A stretch of 64,000 nucleotides of DNA from assembly GCA_030826265.1 (NCBI GenBank), contig JAPJOH010000001.1:1-64000 (forward strand), written 5' to 3'. Below are positions 26,942 through 35,216 of this stretch, piece by piece (position 1 is the first letter of the stretch; each line of letters opens with the position of its first letter). A program made the translations under genes and the position numbers. Under the pieces are notes generated by a model that was not told the origin of the DNA, ran no database searches, and was given only the letters and a program-made list of their open reading frames with translations. This stretch comes from Collinsella aerofaciens (lineage in GTDB: Bacteria; Actinomycetota; Coriobacteriia; Coriobacteriales; Coriobacteriaceae).

Positions 26942-27520
26942 TTACAGCGCCAAAATCCCCAGATGCTCCAGCAAAATCTTGAGGCCGATGAGGACGAGCA
27001 CGACGCCACCCACGATGGTGGCGGGCTTTTCGTAGCGCGCGCCAAAGGTGTGGCCGATCGCTACGCCGGCAACGGAGAAGACAAAGGTCGTGATGCCAAT
27101 GAGCGACACGGCGGGAACGATATCGACCGAGAGCGCGGCAAACGAGATGCCCACGGCAAGCGCGTCAATCGAGGTGGCGATGGCAAGGATTAGATATTCG
27201 CCCAGGTCGATCTTTTCGGCATCCTTGCCGTCGCCTTCGTTCTCGTCCTCAGTAAAGGCTTCCCACAGCATCTTGCCGCCGATAAAGGCGAGCAGGATAA
27301 AGGCGATCCAGTGGTCGATGGGGCTGATGATGCCCATGAACTGGCTACCAAGGGCCCACCCAATTACGGGCATGCCGGCCTGGAAACCGCCAAAGAACAG
27401 GCCGAGTATCACGGCGACCTTAAGGTTGATCCTTTTCATGCCAAGGCCCTTGCAGATGGATACGGCAAAAGCGTCCATAGAAAGGCCGATAGCGAGCAAC
27501 ACAAGCTCTGCGAGTCCCAT
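26942..27520 (-). CDS. mntP: manganese efflux pump MntP
   Basis: Six-helix membrane exporter that removes excess Mn2+. The 192-aa sequence has the duplicated three-helix arrangement with conserved acidic residues in the membrane (LSMDAFAVSICKG in the first half, TSIDALAVGISFA in the second). A cytoplasmic acidic loop (TEDENEGDGKDAEK) joins the halves. Start ATG 27520 has a gaggga site; the longer frame from 27673 runs through the riboswitch and is not coding. The manganese riboswitch in front fits the function. Confidence 0.94.
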   Translation of the reverse strand: MGLAELVLLAIGLSMDAFAVSICKGLGMKRINLKVAVILGLFFGGFQAGMPVIGWALGSQFMGIISPIDHWIAFILLAFIGGKMLWEAFTEDENEGDGKDAEKIDLGEYLILAIATSIDALAVGISFAALSVDIVPAVSLIGITTFVFSVAGVAIGHTFGARYEKPATIVGGVVLVLIGLKILLEHLGILAL

Positions 27521-27573
27521 AGTCTGGCTCCCTCTCTGCGGGCGGGCCCGCGTGTACCTCTTGGGGGAGTAAC

Positions 27574-27620
27574 AAAAAAGACCCGTGGCGTACGCGTTGC
27601 GCGCACAGCCACGAGTCTCG
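27574..27620 (-). terminator. riboswitch expression-platform terminator of mntP
   Basis: On the minus strand GACTCGTGGC pairs with GCCACGGGTC (with wobbles), followed by TTTTTTG. The left arm overlaps the GAGACTCG end of the aptamer, so aptamer and terminator are mutually exclusive. That is an ON switch when manganese binds. Confidence 0.8.
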
Positions 27621-27712
27621 TTCATTAAGGCAAGCCAGGCCGCATCGGCCAGTGTGTTGACTTGCCGCGCCACCGGAGGCGAACCCGATCACGCGACTAC
27701 TCCCTCATTTAT
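27608..27712 (-). promoter_or_regulatory. yybP-ykoY manganese riboswitch aptamer
   Basis: Read on the minus strand, the segment begins with GAGGGAGTAGTC, contains GTCAACAC and ends in AACGAGACTCG. These match the conserved start and the Mn2+-binding internal loop of the yybP-ykoY class. It sits in the leader of mntP, the classic target of this class. Family membership was judged by eye. Confidence 0.8.
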
Positions 27713-27866
27713 GCGAATCCCGATGCTACCACATGAACAGCTGATTTGGGTTGGGCTCTCAGCTGTGTTCGCTCATTCTGTAAGCATCGGATTTCGCAAG
27801 CGCCGCAGGGACAAACCGTGAGAAACTTATTGACGTTTATGGAGCGTATACGATGGGAGCGATGCC

Positions 27867-28934
27867 TTGGATAAGAACGAGCTGCAAAAGCGTATGGAAC
27901 AGGCCATTCGCCTGACGGCACCTGGCCAGCCGATCCGCACCGCCCTCGACATGATCATTGCCGGTCACCTGGGTGCCCTTATCTGCGTCGGCGACACCGA
28001 AAACGTGCTCGCTGCCGGTAACGACGGCTTCCCGCTCAACATTTCGTTTACCTCGAACCGCCTGTTCGAGCTTTCCAAGATGGACGGTGCCATCGTTATC
28101 GATGGCGACCTCACCCAGATCCTGCGCGCCAACTTCCACCTCAATCCCGATCCCTCGCTTGCCACGAGTGAGACGGGCATGCGTCACCGTACTGCCGCTC
28201 GCATGTCGGTGCTCACCGACGCCATCGTGATCTCGGTTTCGGCTCGTCGCGCCGTCGTTAACGTGTACGTTCACGGCAAGAGCTACGAGATCCAGCCCGT
28301 CACCACCATCATGAGCTCGGTCAACCAGCTCGTCGCCACGCTCCAGACTACCCGTCAGTCGCTCGACCGCTCCCTGCTGCGCCTGACGGCCCTCGAGCTC
28401 GACGACTACGTCACGCTCGCCGACATTACCGGTATTTTCTCGAGCTTCGAGATCATGCAGCAGGCAAAGACCGAGCTTAAGGATTGCATTGTCAAGCTGG
28501 GCAACCAGGGCAAGCTCGTGCAGATGCAGCTCGAGCAGCTCGCGGGCTCCAGCATGGATACCGAATACGACTTGATGATCCGCGACTACGCAAGCGATTC
28601 CTCCGAGGCAAACGCCGAGAAGATTCGTGCAGAGCTCGCTCGCATGACGCCTAAGGACCTGTCCGACCCGCAGCACGTGGCGGCAGTTCTGGGTTACGAC
28701 GACCTGGACGAGGACTCCGTCATGACGCCGCTGGGCCTGCGCACGCTTTCGCGCGTGTCCGTCGTGCGCGACGGCGTGGCCGAGAAGATCGTCGACGAGT
28801 ACGGCTCGCTGCAGGAGCTCATGGATGACATCAGCGAGGATCCGGAGCGCTTGGGCGACTTTGGCGTCAACAACCCTGCCATTCTTGCGGACTCGCTGTA
28901 CCGCATGAAGGGCACCAAACAGGGGAACGCATAA
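27867..28934 (+). CDS. disA: DNA integrity scanning diadenylate cyclase DisA
   Basis: Makes cyclic di-AMP from two ATP and scans DNA for branched structures. The N-terminal DAC domain carries DGA (in KMDGAIVIDGD, near residue 72) and RHRTA (near 107); a helical spine follows, and the C-terminal HhH domain (VMTPLGLRTLSRV) binds DNA. It is 355 aa. No ATG is in frame near the beginning; TTG at 27867 with gggag upstream is the start. It opens a four-gene operon with ispD, ispF and cysS, the same order as in many Gram-positives (there with radA and others). Confidence 0.94.
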   Translation: MDKNELQKRMEQAIRLTAPGQPIRTALDMIIAGHLGALICVGDTENVLAAGNDGFPLNISFTSNRLFELSKMDGAIVIDGDLTQILRANFHLNPDPSLATSETGMRHRTAARMSVLTDAIVISVSARRAVVNVYVHGKSYEIQPVTTIMSSVNQLVATLQTTRQSLDRSLLRLTALELDDYVTLADITGIFSSFEIMQQAKTELKDCIVKLGNQGKLVQMQLEQLAGSSMDTEYDLMIRDYASDSSEANAEKIRAELARMTPKDLSDPQHVAAVLGYDDLDEDSVMTPLGLRTLSRVSVVRDGVAEKIVDEYGSLQELMDDISEDPERLGDFGVNNPAILADSLYRMKGTKQGNA

Positions 28935-29662
28935 TGGCGCCCGTATGCGCCGTGGTCGTTGCCGGCGGCAGCGGCCAGCGCTTTGGAAATCCCGGCGGCA
29001 AGCAGCTCGTTAATGTGGCGGGCCGTCCGCTCATGAGCTGGTCCATCCGCGCGTTCGATCGTAGCGATAAGGTCGGCCATATCGTCGTGGTTTGCCCTGC
29101 CGAGCGCCGTGCCGAGATGCGCCGCCTGGCCATCGACCCGTTTGACTATGACACGCCCATCAGCTTTGCCGATGCCGGCGATACCCGTCAGGATTCCACC
29201 CGTGCCGGCGTGCATGCGGTTCCGGCGGGTTTCGAATATGTCGCCATCCACGACGGCGCTCGTCCGCTCATTACGACCGAGGCCATCGACCACGCTATCG
29301 ACGTGCTCGTGAGCGACCGTGCCCTCGACGGTGTCGTGTGCGGTCAGCCCGCGATCGACACGCTCAAGATCGTTGACGGCGATAATATCGTCGAGACGCC
29401 GCCGCGTGAGCTCTACTGGGCAGCGCAGACGCCGCAGATCTTTAGCGTCGATGCTATGAAGCGCGCCCACGCTGCAGCCATTGCCGAGGGCTTTATCGGT
29501 ACCGATGATTCGTCGCTGGTCGAGCGCATGGGTGGGCGCGTCCGCTGCGTCCAGAGCCCACGCGATAACCTTAAGGTGACGGTGCCCGAGGACCTGCGTC
29601 CCGTAACCGCGATTCTGCTTGGCCGCATGGCCGAGGGAGAGGACCTTCCCCATGTTCAGTAA
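28934..29662 (+). CDS. ispD: 2-C-methyl-D-erythritol 4-phosphate cytidylyltransferase
   Basis: Third step of the MEP pathway: joins CTP and MEP to give CDP-ME, the substrate of IspE (8139-9035). The CTP-binding N-terminus reads VVVAGGSGQRFGNPGGKQL, with DGARPL in the middle and TDDSSLVE near the end. At 242 aa it has normal length. Its ATG overlaps the disA stop codon (ATAATGG context), and its own end overlaps ispF, so the whole operon is translationally linked. Confidence 0.95.
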   Translation: MAPVCAVVVAGGSGQRFGNPGGKQLVNVAGRPLMSWSIRAFDRSDKVGHIVVVCPAERRAEMRRLAIDPFDYDTPISFADAGDTRQDSTRAGVHAVPAGFEYVAIHDGARPLITTEAIDHAIDVLVSDRALDGVVCGQPAIDTLKIVDGDNIVETPPRELYWAAQTPQIFSVDAMKRAHAAAIAEGFIGTDDSSLVERMGGRVRCVQSPRDNLKVTVPEDLRPVTAILLGRMAEGEDLPHVQ

Positions 29663-30146
29663 CCTGCGCATTGGCCATGGCTACGACGTTCACCGTCTGG
29701 TGGAGGGGCGTCGATGTATCATCGGCGGTGTCGACATTCCCTACGAGCGCGGCCTGCTGGGCCACTCGGATGCTGATGTGCTCGCGCACGCCTTGGCCGA
29801 CGCCATTCTGGGCGCCTGCCGCGGGGGAGACATCGGCAAGCTATTCCCCGATACCGACCCTGCCTACGAGGGCGCCGACTCGATGGTGCTGCTTGCCCGC
29901 GTAATGGACTATGCGCGTGAGCTGGGCTTTGAGTTTGTCGATGCCGACTGCACCATTGCCTGCCAGCAGCCTAAGATCACCCCGCATCGCGATGCCATGC
30001 GCGCCAACCTTGCCCATGCCCTGGGCGTTGACGTCGAAAACGTGGGCGTCGCCGCCACTACGACCGAAAAGCTCGGTTGGGAAGGCCAGGGCGAGGGAAT
30101 CGGCGCCTGGGCCGTTTGCCTGCTACAGAAAACCGTTAAGGAGTAA
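29652..30146 (+). CDS. ispF: 2-C-methyl-D-erythritol 2,4-cyclodiphosphate synthase
   Basis: Cyclises CDP-ME 2-phosphate with loss of CMP in the MEP pathway. The zinc site GYDVHRL near the N-terminus and GHSDADVLAHALADAILGA are intact, and the C-terminal ATTTEKLGWEGQGEGI loop is present. ATG 29652 gives 164 aa and overlaps ispD by 11 bases; the frame is open further upstream but lacks support. Next to ispD as in many bacteria. Confidence 0.95.
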   Translation: MFSNLRIGHGYDVHRLVEGRRCIIGGVDIPYERGLLGHSDADVLAHALADAILGACRGGDIGKLFPDTDPAYEGADSMVLLARVMDYARELGFEFVDADCTIACQQPKITPHRDAMRANLAHALGVDVENVGVAATTTEKLGWEGQGEGIGAWAVCLLQKTVKE

Positions 30147-30149
30147 CGA

Positions 30150-31616
30150 ATGCGTATCTACAACAGCGCTACCCATAAAAAGGAAGAGTTCCAGCCCATC
30201 GAGTCCGGCAAGGTCCGCATGTATGTGTGCGGCCCCACGGTCTACGACAACATCCACATCGGCAATGCCCGCACGTTCATCAGCTTTGACGTGATTCGTC
30301 GCTGGCTCATCGCGAGCGGCTACGAGGTCACGTTCGCCCAGAACCTCACCGATGTCGATGACAAGATCATCAAGCGCGCCAACGAGCAGGGCCGCACTGC
30401 CGCCGAGGTCGCGACGGAGTTCTCCGACAAGTTCATCGGCGTCATGCGCGCCGCCAACGTGCTCGATCCCGATGTGCGCCCCCGCGCCACCAAGGAGATC
30501 GGTCCCATGATCGCCATGATCAAGACGCTCATCGAGCAGGGCCACGCTTACGCCGCCGATAACGGCGACGTGTACTTTGCCGTGCGCAGCGATCCCAACT
30601 ATGGTCAGGTCTCGGGCCGCAACATCGATGACCTTATGGTGGGTGCGCGCATCGAGGAGAACGAGGACAAGAACGACCCGCTCGACTTTGCCCTGTGGAA
30701 GGCCGCCAAGCCCGGCGAGCCCAGCTGGCCGAGCCCCTGGGGCGAGGGCCGTCCCGGTTGGCACACCGAGTGCGCCGCCATGGTGCATCGCTACCTGGGC
30801 ACTCCGATCGACATCCACGGCGGCGGCTCCGACCTTGCCTTCCCGCATCACGAGAACGAGTGCGCTCAGGCCACCTGCGCCTGGCACCAGGGCTTCTCCA
30901 ACACCTGGATGCACACGGGCATGCTGCTGGTAGACGGCGAGAAGATGTCCAAGTCGCTCGGCAACTTCTTTACGCTGGCCGAGGTCCTCGAGCAGCACTC
31001 CGCTGCCGCCCTGCGCCTGCTGATGCTGCAGACGAGCTATCGCTCGCCGCTCGACTTTTCTTGGGAGCGCCTGGAGGGTGCCGAGAACTCGCTCACGCGT
31101 ATCGCCGGTACGGTCGAGAACCTGCGCTGGGCTGCGAACCATGCGACGGCCGATGCCGATGAGGCAGCATCCGAGGCGTTTGCCGCCAAGGCCGCCGAGA
31201 CCCGTGCCACCTTTAAGGAGTGCATGGACGACGACTTTAACACCGCCGGTGCCATGGGTGCTGTCTTTGGCTTTGTGACCGAGTGCAACCAGTACCTGGA
31301 GCAGGCGGGCGATGCTGCCGACAAGGCCGCAGTCCTGGCTGCCGCCGATACGCTGACCGAGCTGCTCGATACGTTTGGCGTTGAGCTTCCCGAGCCCAAG
31401 GTCGAGTTGCCGCTGGGCCTGCTGGGCGTTGCCGCCGGTTTGGTTGCCTACACGGGCGACGACGTGGACGAGGCCGCTGCCAAGATTCTCGAGGCTCGTG
31501 CCGAGGCTCGTGCCGCCAAGAACTGGGATCTGGCAGATGCCATCCGCGATCAGCTCAAGGACCTGGGCCTCACCATTGAGGATACGGCCGCCGGCACCCG
31601 TATCAAATCTCTCTAA
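30150..31616 (+). CDS. cysS: cysteine--tRNA ligase
   Basis: Class I aminoacyl-tRNA synthetase for cysteine. HIGH-type motif HIGNA near residue 36, the zinc ligands starting with VCGPTVYD (Cys near 26), a GWHTECAAM segment, the KMSKSLGN motif near residue 268, and a C-terminal DALR-type anticodon-binding region are all present. At 488 aa it has normal length. It starts 3 bases after ispF with aaggag overlapping the ispF end. It closes the disA-ispD-ispF-cysS operon. Confidence 0.97.
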   Translation: MRIYNSATHKKEEFQPIESGKVRMYVCGPTVYDNIHIGNARTFISFDVIRRWLIASGYEVTFAQNLTDVDDKIIKRANEQGRTAAEVATEFSDKFIGVMRAANVLDPDVRPRATKEIGPMIAMIKTLIEQGHAYAADNGDVYFAVRSDPNYGQVSGRNIDDLMVGARIEENEDKNDPLDFALWKAAKPGEPSWPSPWGEGRPGWHTECAAMVHRYLGTPIDIHGGGSDLAFPHHENECAQATCAWHQGFSNTWMHTGMLLVDGEKMSKSLGNFFTLAEVLEQHSAAALRLLMLQTSYRSPLDFSWERLEGAENSLTRIAGTVENLRWAANHATADADEAASEAFAAKAAETRATFKECMDDDFNTAGAMGAVFGFVTECNQYLEQAGDAADKAAVLAAADTLTELLDTFGVELPEPKVELPLGLLGVAAGLVAYTGDDVDEAAAKILEARAEARAAKNWDLADAIRDQLKDLGLTIEDTAAGTRIKSL

Positions 31617-31622
31617 TCCCCG

Positions 31623-31724
31623 CGGGTTTCCCAAGCACCCGACCTTGCCGTTCAAACCGTCGCTCGCGTACTCAAGTACGCGTCGCTCCTCTTTCACGGC
31701 AATCTCGGGCACTTGGAAAACCCG
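31623..31724. repeat. 102-bp cruciform-type inverted repeat
   Basis: Left arm 31623-31651 (CGGGTTTcCCAAG...TTGCCGT) pairs with right arm 31696-31724 (ACGGCAA...CTTGGaaAACCCG) over 29 bases with a few mismatches. An inner perfect hairpin GCGTACT/AGTACGC lies at 31666-31681. It sits right after cysS and looks like a REP/MITE-type repeat. Confidence 0.7.
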
Positions 31725-31727
31725 TAC

Positions 31728-31768
31728 CGACCGCCCGAATTTATATTCATGGGCGGTCGTTTATTTTG
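31728..31768 (+). terminator. terminator of the disA-cysS operon
   Basis: CGACCGCCC pairs with GGGCGGTCG around an AT-rich loop and is followed by TTTATTTTG. Confidence 0.85.
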
Positions 31769-31802
31769 TTTCGTTTGATAATTGTGTTAAGGAGGCCGCT
31801 TT

Positions 31803-32717
31803 ATGGCCGACAATCGCAAGCGCGCACCGCGTGGCGGCAAGCAGGCCGCTTCTGGCTCGCGTCCGATTCGCCGCAATGACCGCGCTGCCGCTCCCAAGGG
31901 CCAGCGTGATCGCACTCAGGCCGCACGTCCGCAGCGCGATCGCAACCGCGACGCTGTCCAGGCTCCCAAGGGCGAGTTTATCGAAGGTCGCCGTGCTGCC
32001 GCCGAGGCGCTACGCACTGGTTTTCCCATCAAGTGCGCGCTCATTGCCGAGGGCGGGGAGCGCGATGCCGCTTTGTCGCGCCTGGTCGACGACCTCAACG
32101 CCGCGGGTGTCCGCATTAAGTATGTGCCGCGCGCGCAGCTCGACGCGCTGTCGAGCCATGGCGCCCACCAGGGCATCGCGCTCGAGGTTGGCAACTTTCC
32201 CTATGCCGATGTCGCCGATATTCTCGACCGCGCAGGCGAGGGCCCGGCACTTGTCGTGGTGCTCGACCACGTGACTGACGACGGCAACTTTGGCGCCATC
32301 GTGCGCTCCGCCGAGGTTGTGGGCGCGGCCGGCGTCATCATCGCCAACAAGCGTGCCGCCGGCGTGACCGTGGGCAGCTACAAGACTTCAGCCGGCGCCG
32401 TCATGCATCTGCCTATCGCGCAGGTGCCCAACATCGCCCGTGCGCTCGATGACCTCAAGGCCGCTGGCTTTTGGGTGGGCGGTGCCTCTGAGCACGCCGA
32501 AGGCAGTTGCTGGGATGCTCCCTTCGAGGGTCGCGTGGCGCTCGTCATGGGCTCCGAGGGCGACGGCATCTCGCGTCTAGTGCTCGAGAAATGTGACTTT
32601 TTGACCAAGCTTCCCCAGCGCGGCATGACCGAGAGCCTCAATGTTGCCCAGGCGACTACGGCCCTCTGCTTTGAGTGGCTGCGCCGCAACGCCGGCGAGC
32701 TCATGGGGGAGGAGTAG
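31803..32717 (+). CDS. rlmB: 23S rRNA (guanosine-2'-O-)-methyltransferase RlmB-like (SpoU/TrmH family)
   Basis: Predicted to methylate the ribose of a guanosine in 23S rRNA. The first 55 residues are very basic (Arg, Lys, Gln, Ala), probably an RNA-binding tail. A SpoU substrate-binding domain follows (EGRRAAAEAL), then the knotted SPOUT fold with the motifs DDGNFGAIVRSAE, VMGSEGDGIS and MTESLNVAQATT. It is 304 aa. It has an aaggagg site and is followed after 3 bases by the NYN-domain gene, as rlmB and yacP are in Bacillus. Confidence 0.92.
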   Translation: MADNRKRAPRGGKQAASGSRPIRRNDRAAAPKGQRDRTQAARPQRDRNRDAVQAPKGEFIEGRRAAAEALRTGFPIKCALIAEGGERDAALSRLVDDLNAAGVRIKYVPRAQLDALSSHGAHQGIALEVGNFPYADVADILDRAGEGPALVVVLDHVTDDGNFGAIVRSAEVVGAAGVIIANKRAAGVTVGSYKTSAGAVMHLPIAQVPNIARALDDLKAAGFWVGGASEHAEGSCWDAPFEGRVALVMGSEGDGISRLVLEKCDFLTKLPQRGMTESLNVAQATTALCFEWLRRNAGELMGEE

Positions 32718-32720
32718 CGC

Positions 32721-33398
32721 ATGTCCAAGAAGAACCGTGCCAAGTCCAAGGCCAAGCGCTTTGGCGAGGGCTCGGCCAAGCCGATTGTTTCGGCCGCGAC
32801 CTACGGCGTGGGCGGCAATGCGTTTGCGCAGGCTATCGCCGACCCAGTCTCGACGGTGCACTCCAACAAGCCCGAGCTGCTGGTGGTCGACGGTTACAAC
32901 GTGATCCACTGCACGCCGCGCTACGAAAAGCTCGTGTACGACCATTCCGACGATCCGTATTCCAGCGACGTCCACGATATGGCGCGCACCGCCCTCATCA
33001 ACGACGTTGCTGCCTTTGCCCAGGGCCGTTACGAGGCCGTGATCGTGTTTGACGGCGCGGGCAATATCTCCAGTGAACGTCCCAACCTGCCGGCCCGCGG
33101 CGTGCGCATCGAGTTCTCGCCGACGGGTGTTTCAGCCGATACCGTGGTGCAGAAGCTCTGCATCGAGGCACGTGAGGAAGGTCGCGCGTGCTCCGTGGTA
33201 TCGAGCGACGGCACGATCCAGGCCGTCGTCATGGGCAAGGGCGTTACGCGCATCTCGAGCCGTATGCTGGTAGACGAGATTAAACAGATCGATAACGACG
33301 TTCACGAGGCAGAGGAAGCTCCGCAGATCAAGATGACTCTGGGCAGTCGCCTGAGCCCCGATGCCCTGGCCAAGCTCAAGGCCCTGCGCGGGAGGTAG
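32721..33398 (+). CDS. NYN (PIN-like) domain protein, YacP/Rae1 family
   Basis: Putative ribosome-dependent endoribonuclease; the Bacillus relative (YacP/Rae1) cuts mRNA in the A site. The 225-aa chain has a basic start (MSKKNRAKSKAKRFGEG), then a PIN-type core with LLVVDGYNVIH near residue 55, VIVFDGAGN near 110 and SSDGTIQ near 155 as acidic active-site residues. It follows rlmB by 3 bases in the same order as in Bacillus. Function is inferred from family and position. Confidence 0.85.
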   Translation: MSKKNRAKSKAKRFGEGSAKPIVSAATYGVGGNAFAQAIADPVSTVHSNKPELLVVDGYNVIHCTPRYEKLVYDHSDDPYSSDVHDMARTALINDVAAFAQGRYEAVIVFDGAGNISSERPNLPARGVRIEFSPTGVSADTVVQKLCIEAREEGRACSVVSSDGTIQAVVMGKGVTRISSRMLVDEIKQIDNDVHEAEEAPQIKMTLGSRLSPDALAKLKALRGR

Positions 33399-33425
33399 GG
33401 AAGTTGGCGGGGCAATGCTGCCTCG

Positions 33426-34766
33426 CTAACTCCATTCAGCGATGTCGATCATTCTTTCGAGGCGCCACGTTAGCGCCTCTTTTAGATATGGCAGCCTTGC
33501 CGTGAGCGCGTCGTTTCTGGAAAGAATCTCGATTGCCTCGTCAACGAAGCCTTCGAGTTTGTCGCCGTCAAACCAGCCCATGTCCTCGACGAGCAACATT
33601 TGTTTGGCGGGGCTTGAATGAAATTGTGCGCTGGTAAAACTGTGCTCTCCCGCCCTAAGCTCCTCTAGTGATATGTTGCACCAGAGCGATGAGCCCGAAT
33701 CGAAGATGGGGGCAGGTCTGCAAGCTTGCGTGTTTACGTTTCGCACGAGGCCGAAGTTGCGCCAATGACGATCGTAGTTGGCAATGATGTCGTCACATAC
33801 GATCATGCGGTCAAGGGCATCCTTGACGCCTGTCACCCCGAGCTCCTCGCAGTTTGCTACATATCGCTCGTAGTCGGTTAGCCGTTCATCTGCGTTTGCG
33901 TGCTGGTTTACATAGAACGCAGGGACATACTCTTCTTCATCAGTTAAGAAGACATCGCATGTGCTCAGGGCGGAAGTGCCCGTGCCCTCGAGCGAGTAAG
34001 GCACATAATCGCAGGCGTTTAGGATGCGACGGTGGAGCGCGGTCGCCACCAGCTCGTTATAAGGTTCCTGGTCCAGGTGCGCTCCTGCCTTATGCAGAAT
34101 TCGACGTTCGCCCTCGCACGTCCAGTACTTTTGAAGATTGCCGTCCGAGGTGTTATCGGGCTTGGCAGCAGCTGCCTTGCCCTCTGGGGCGAAGGGTGCA
34201 ATGGTTAGCGAGACGTCATCAAAAGCATTATTGAAGAAATTGATATCTTTCCACGCGAGACCGGAGTCTTGGGGCCTAATCCAATACTGGTCGGATAAGG
34301 AGAGGCCGAGATTTCGCTGGACGAGTTCATCGGGAACATCGACTGCGGCTTCTGCAAGCAGGGAGGCTAGCCCAATGCGTGCGAGCGGGATACCGCGGCC
34401 GCGCCACCAGATGCGGAAGGAGTCTAGCGATATGGGGCTATTAGGGCCAAATACTCCAATAGGGGCGTGGGCGTAATCGATGTCGGCACCGATGTGGGTA
34501 AAGTCTTTTCGCGATGTGCTGTAGACCAGCTGAGCGACTTCGTACGTGCGGTTCATGAGGGTGAACGCGATCTCGTTCTTACCGTGGCCGCGGCGGGGAC
34601 GTCCCCCCGTTTTGGTCACAGAGCGGAGTCGCGTGTCGACGCTGTCTTTGTCGATGAGCCATACACCAGAAGCCTTGCGGGCCTCAAGTGCTTCGTTTTT
34701 TATGAGCTCCTGCACCCTGCGCGGAGTGATGCCGAGCAGTTCGGCTGCTTCCTTGGTAGTAAGCAT
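33426..34766 (-). CDS. HTH-HipA-like kinase fusion (stand-alone)
   Basis: A 446-aa protein with an N-terminal excisionase-like helix-turn-helix (LTTKEAAELLGITPRRVQELI, about 2-22) and a divergent HipA-like kinase domain. Kinase signs are NYDRHWRNFG near residue 327 (catalytic loop) and PIFDSGSSL near 355 (metal-binding Asp). There is no separate antitoxin gene; DNA binding and kinase are in one chain. ATG 34766 was chosen because the longer frame from a TTG would run through the operator. The upstream perfect inverted repeat suggests autoregulation. It lies beside the tRNA-Thr that hosts the IME, but outside the element. Confidence 0.75.
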   Translation of the reverse strand: MLTTKEAAELLGITPRRVQELIKNEALEARKASGVWLIDKDSVDTRLRSVTKTGGRPRRGHGKNEIAFTLMNRTYEVAQLVYSTSRKDFTHIGADIDYAHAPIGVFGPNSPISLDSFRIWWRGRGIPLARIGLASLLAEAAVDVPDELVQRNLGLSLSDQYWIRPQDSGLAWKDINFFNNAFDDVSLTIAPFAPEGKAAAAKPDNTSDGNLQKYWTCEGERRILHKAGAHLDQEPYNELVATALHRRILNACDYVPYSLEGTGTSALSTCDVFLTDEEEYVPAFYVNQHANADERLTDYERYVANCEELGVTGVKDALDRMIVCDDIIANYDRHWRNFGLVRNVNTQACRPAPIFDSGSSLWCNISLEELRAGEHSFTSAQFHSSPAKQMLLVEDMGWFDGDKLEGFVDEAIEILSRNDALTARLPYLKEALTWRLERMIDIAEWS

Positions 34767-34776
34767 CGCGAAACCC

Positions 34777-34837
34777 TTCGTCAGAACGAATAGTTTTATA
34801 TATAGCAATTGTAATTAAAACTATTCGTTCTGACGAA
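34777..34837. promoter_or_regulatory. operator of the HTH-HipA fusion: perfect 22-bp inverted repeat with nested dyads
   Basis: 34777-34798 and 34816-34837 are exact reverse complements of 22 bases, with an AT-rich 17-bp centre that could hold the promoter. Each arm carries its own dyad, TTCGT-CAGA-ACGAA, so two operator sites face each other just before the start codon. Confidence 0.85.
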
Positions 34838-34990
34838 TGGTTTTATGATTGAGGGCGCACTGACAGAAATGAACGGGCCTGGTACGCGCTGTTGCTGGAT
34901 TTTGCATATTTATATAACGCCGTGCGGCCTGTTGCGCCCCGTCCGCAATTCCATTATTCTTAACAGGCTTCGCGCGAAAGCGCCAAGTGT

Positions 34991-35065
34991 GCCAGTGTGG
35001 CGCAACGGTAGCGCAACTGATTTGTAATCAGTGGGTTGCAGGTTCGATTCCTGTCACTGGCTCCA
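34991..35065 (+). tRNA. tRNA-Thr (TGT), IME integration site
   Basis: Acceptor GCCAGTG/CACTGGC, anticodon stem ACTGA/TCAGT, loop TTTGTAA (anticodon TGT), T-loop TTCGATT, CCA encoded. Its last 43 bases belong to the 46-bp repeat found again at 46894, so the tRNA was rebuilt by insertion of the IME. Confidence 0.96.
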
Positions 35066-35068
35066 TGA
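35023..35068. repeat. attL of the IME (46-bp direct repeat)
   Basis: From TGTAATCAGTGGG through CTCCATGA it matches 46894-46939 exactly. It covers the anticodon loop to the 3' end of tRNA-Thr plus three bases. Confidence 0.95.
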
Positions 35069-35073
35069 AAGAA

Positions 35074-35117
35074 AAAGCAGGTCAGATGGTATTTTCATCT
35101 GGCCTGCTTTCTTTTAT
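35074..35117 (+). terminator. terminator for tRNA-Thr supplied by the IME
   Basis: AAAGCAGGTCAGATG pairs with CATCTGGCCTGCTTT (one wobble), then CTTTTAT. It lies inside the element just past attL; the original chromosomal terminator is at 46947-46985. Confidence 0.88.
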
Positions 35118-35127
35118 ATCGCCGCCG

Positions 35128-35159
35128 TGTGCAATAGGCTGTGCAACGAAATATGCAAT
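35128..35159. promoter_or_regulatory. possible arm-type integrase sites, left end
   Basis: TGTGCAAT (35128), TGTGCAA (35140) and TATGCAAT (35152) are evenly spaced 12 bases apart inside attL. Confidence 0.5.
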
Positions 35160-35216
35160 AAAAGCCGTTTTGGGCTGATTATTAATTCTCGTTGATTTCA
35201 CAAACTCATCACGTAA

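Noticed and set aside
26942..27673. mntP starting at 27673
   Set aside because: The extra 51 codons run through the riboswitch and terminator; ATG 27520 has a proper ribosome site.
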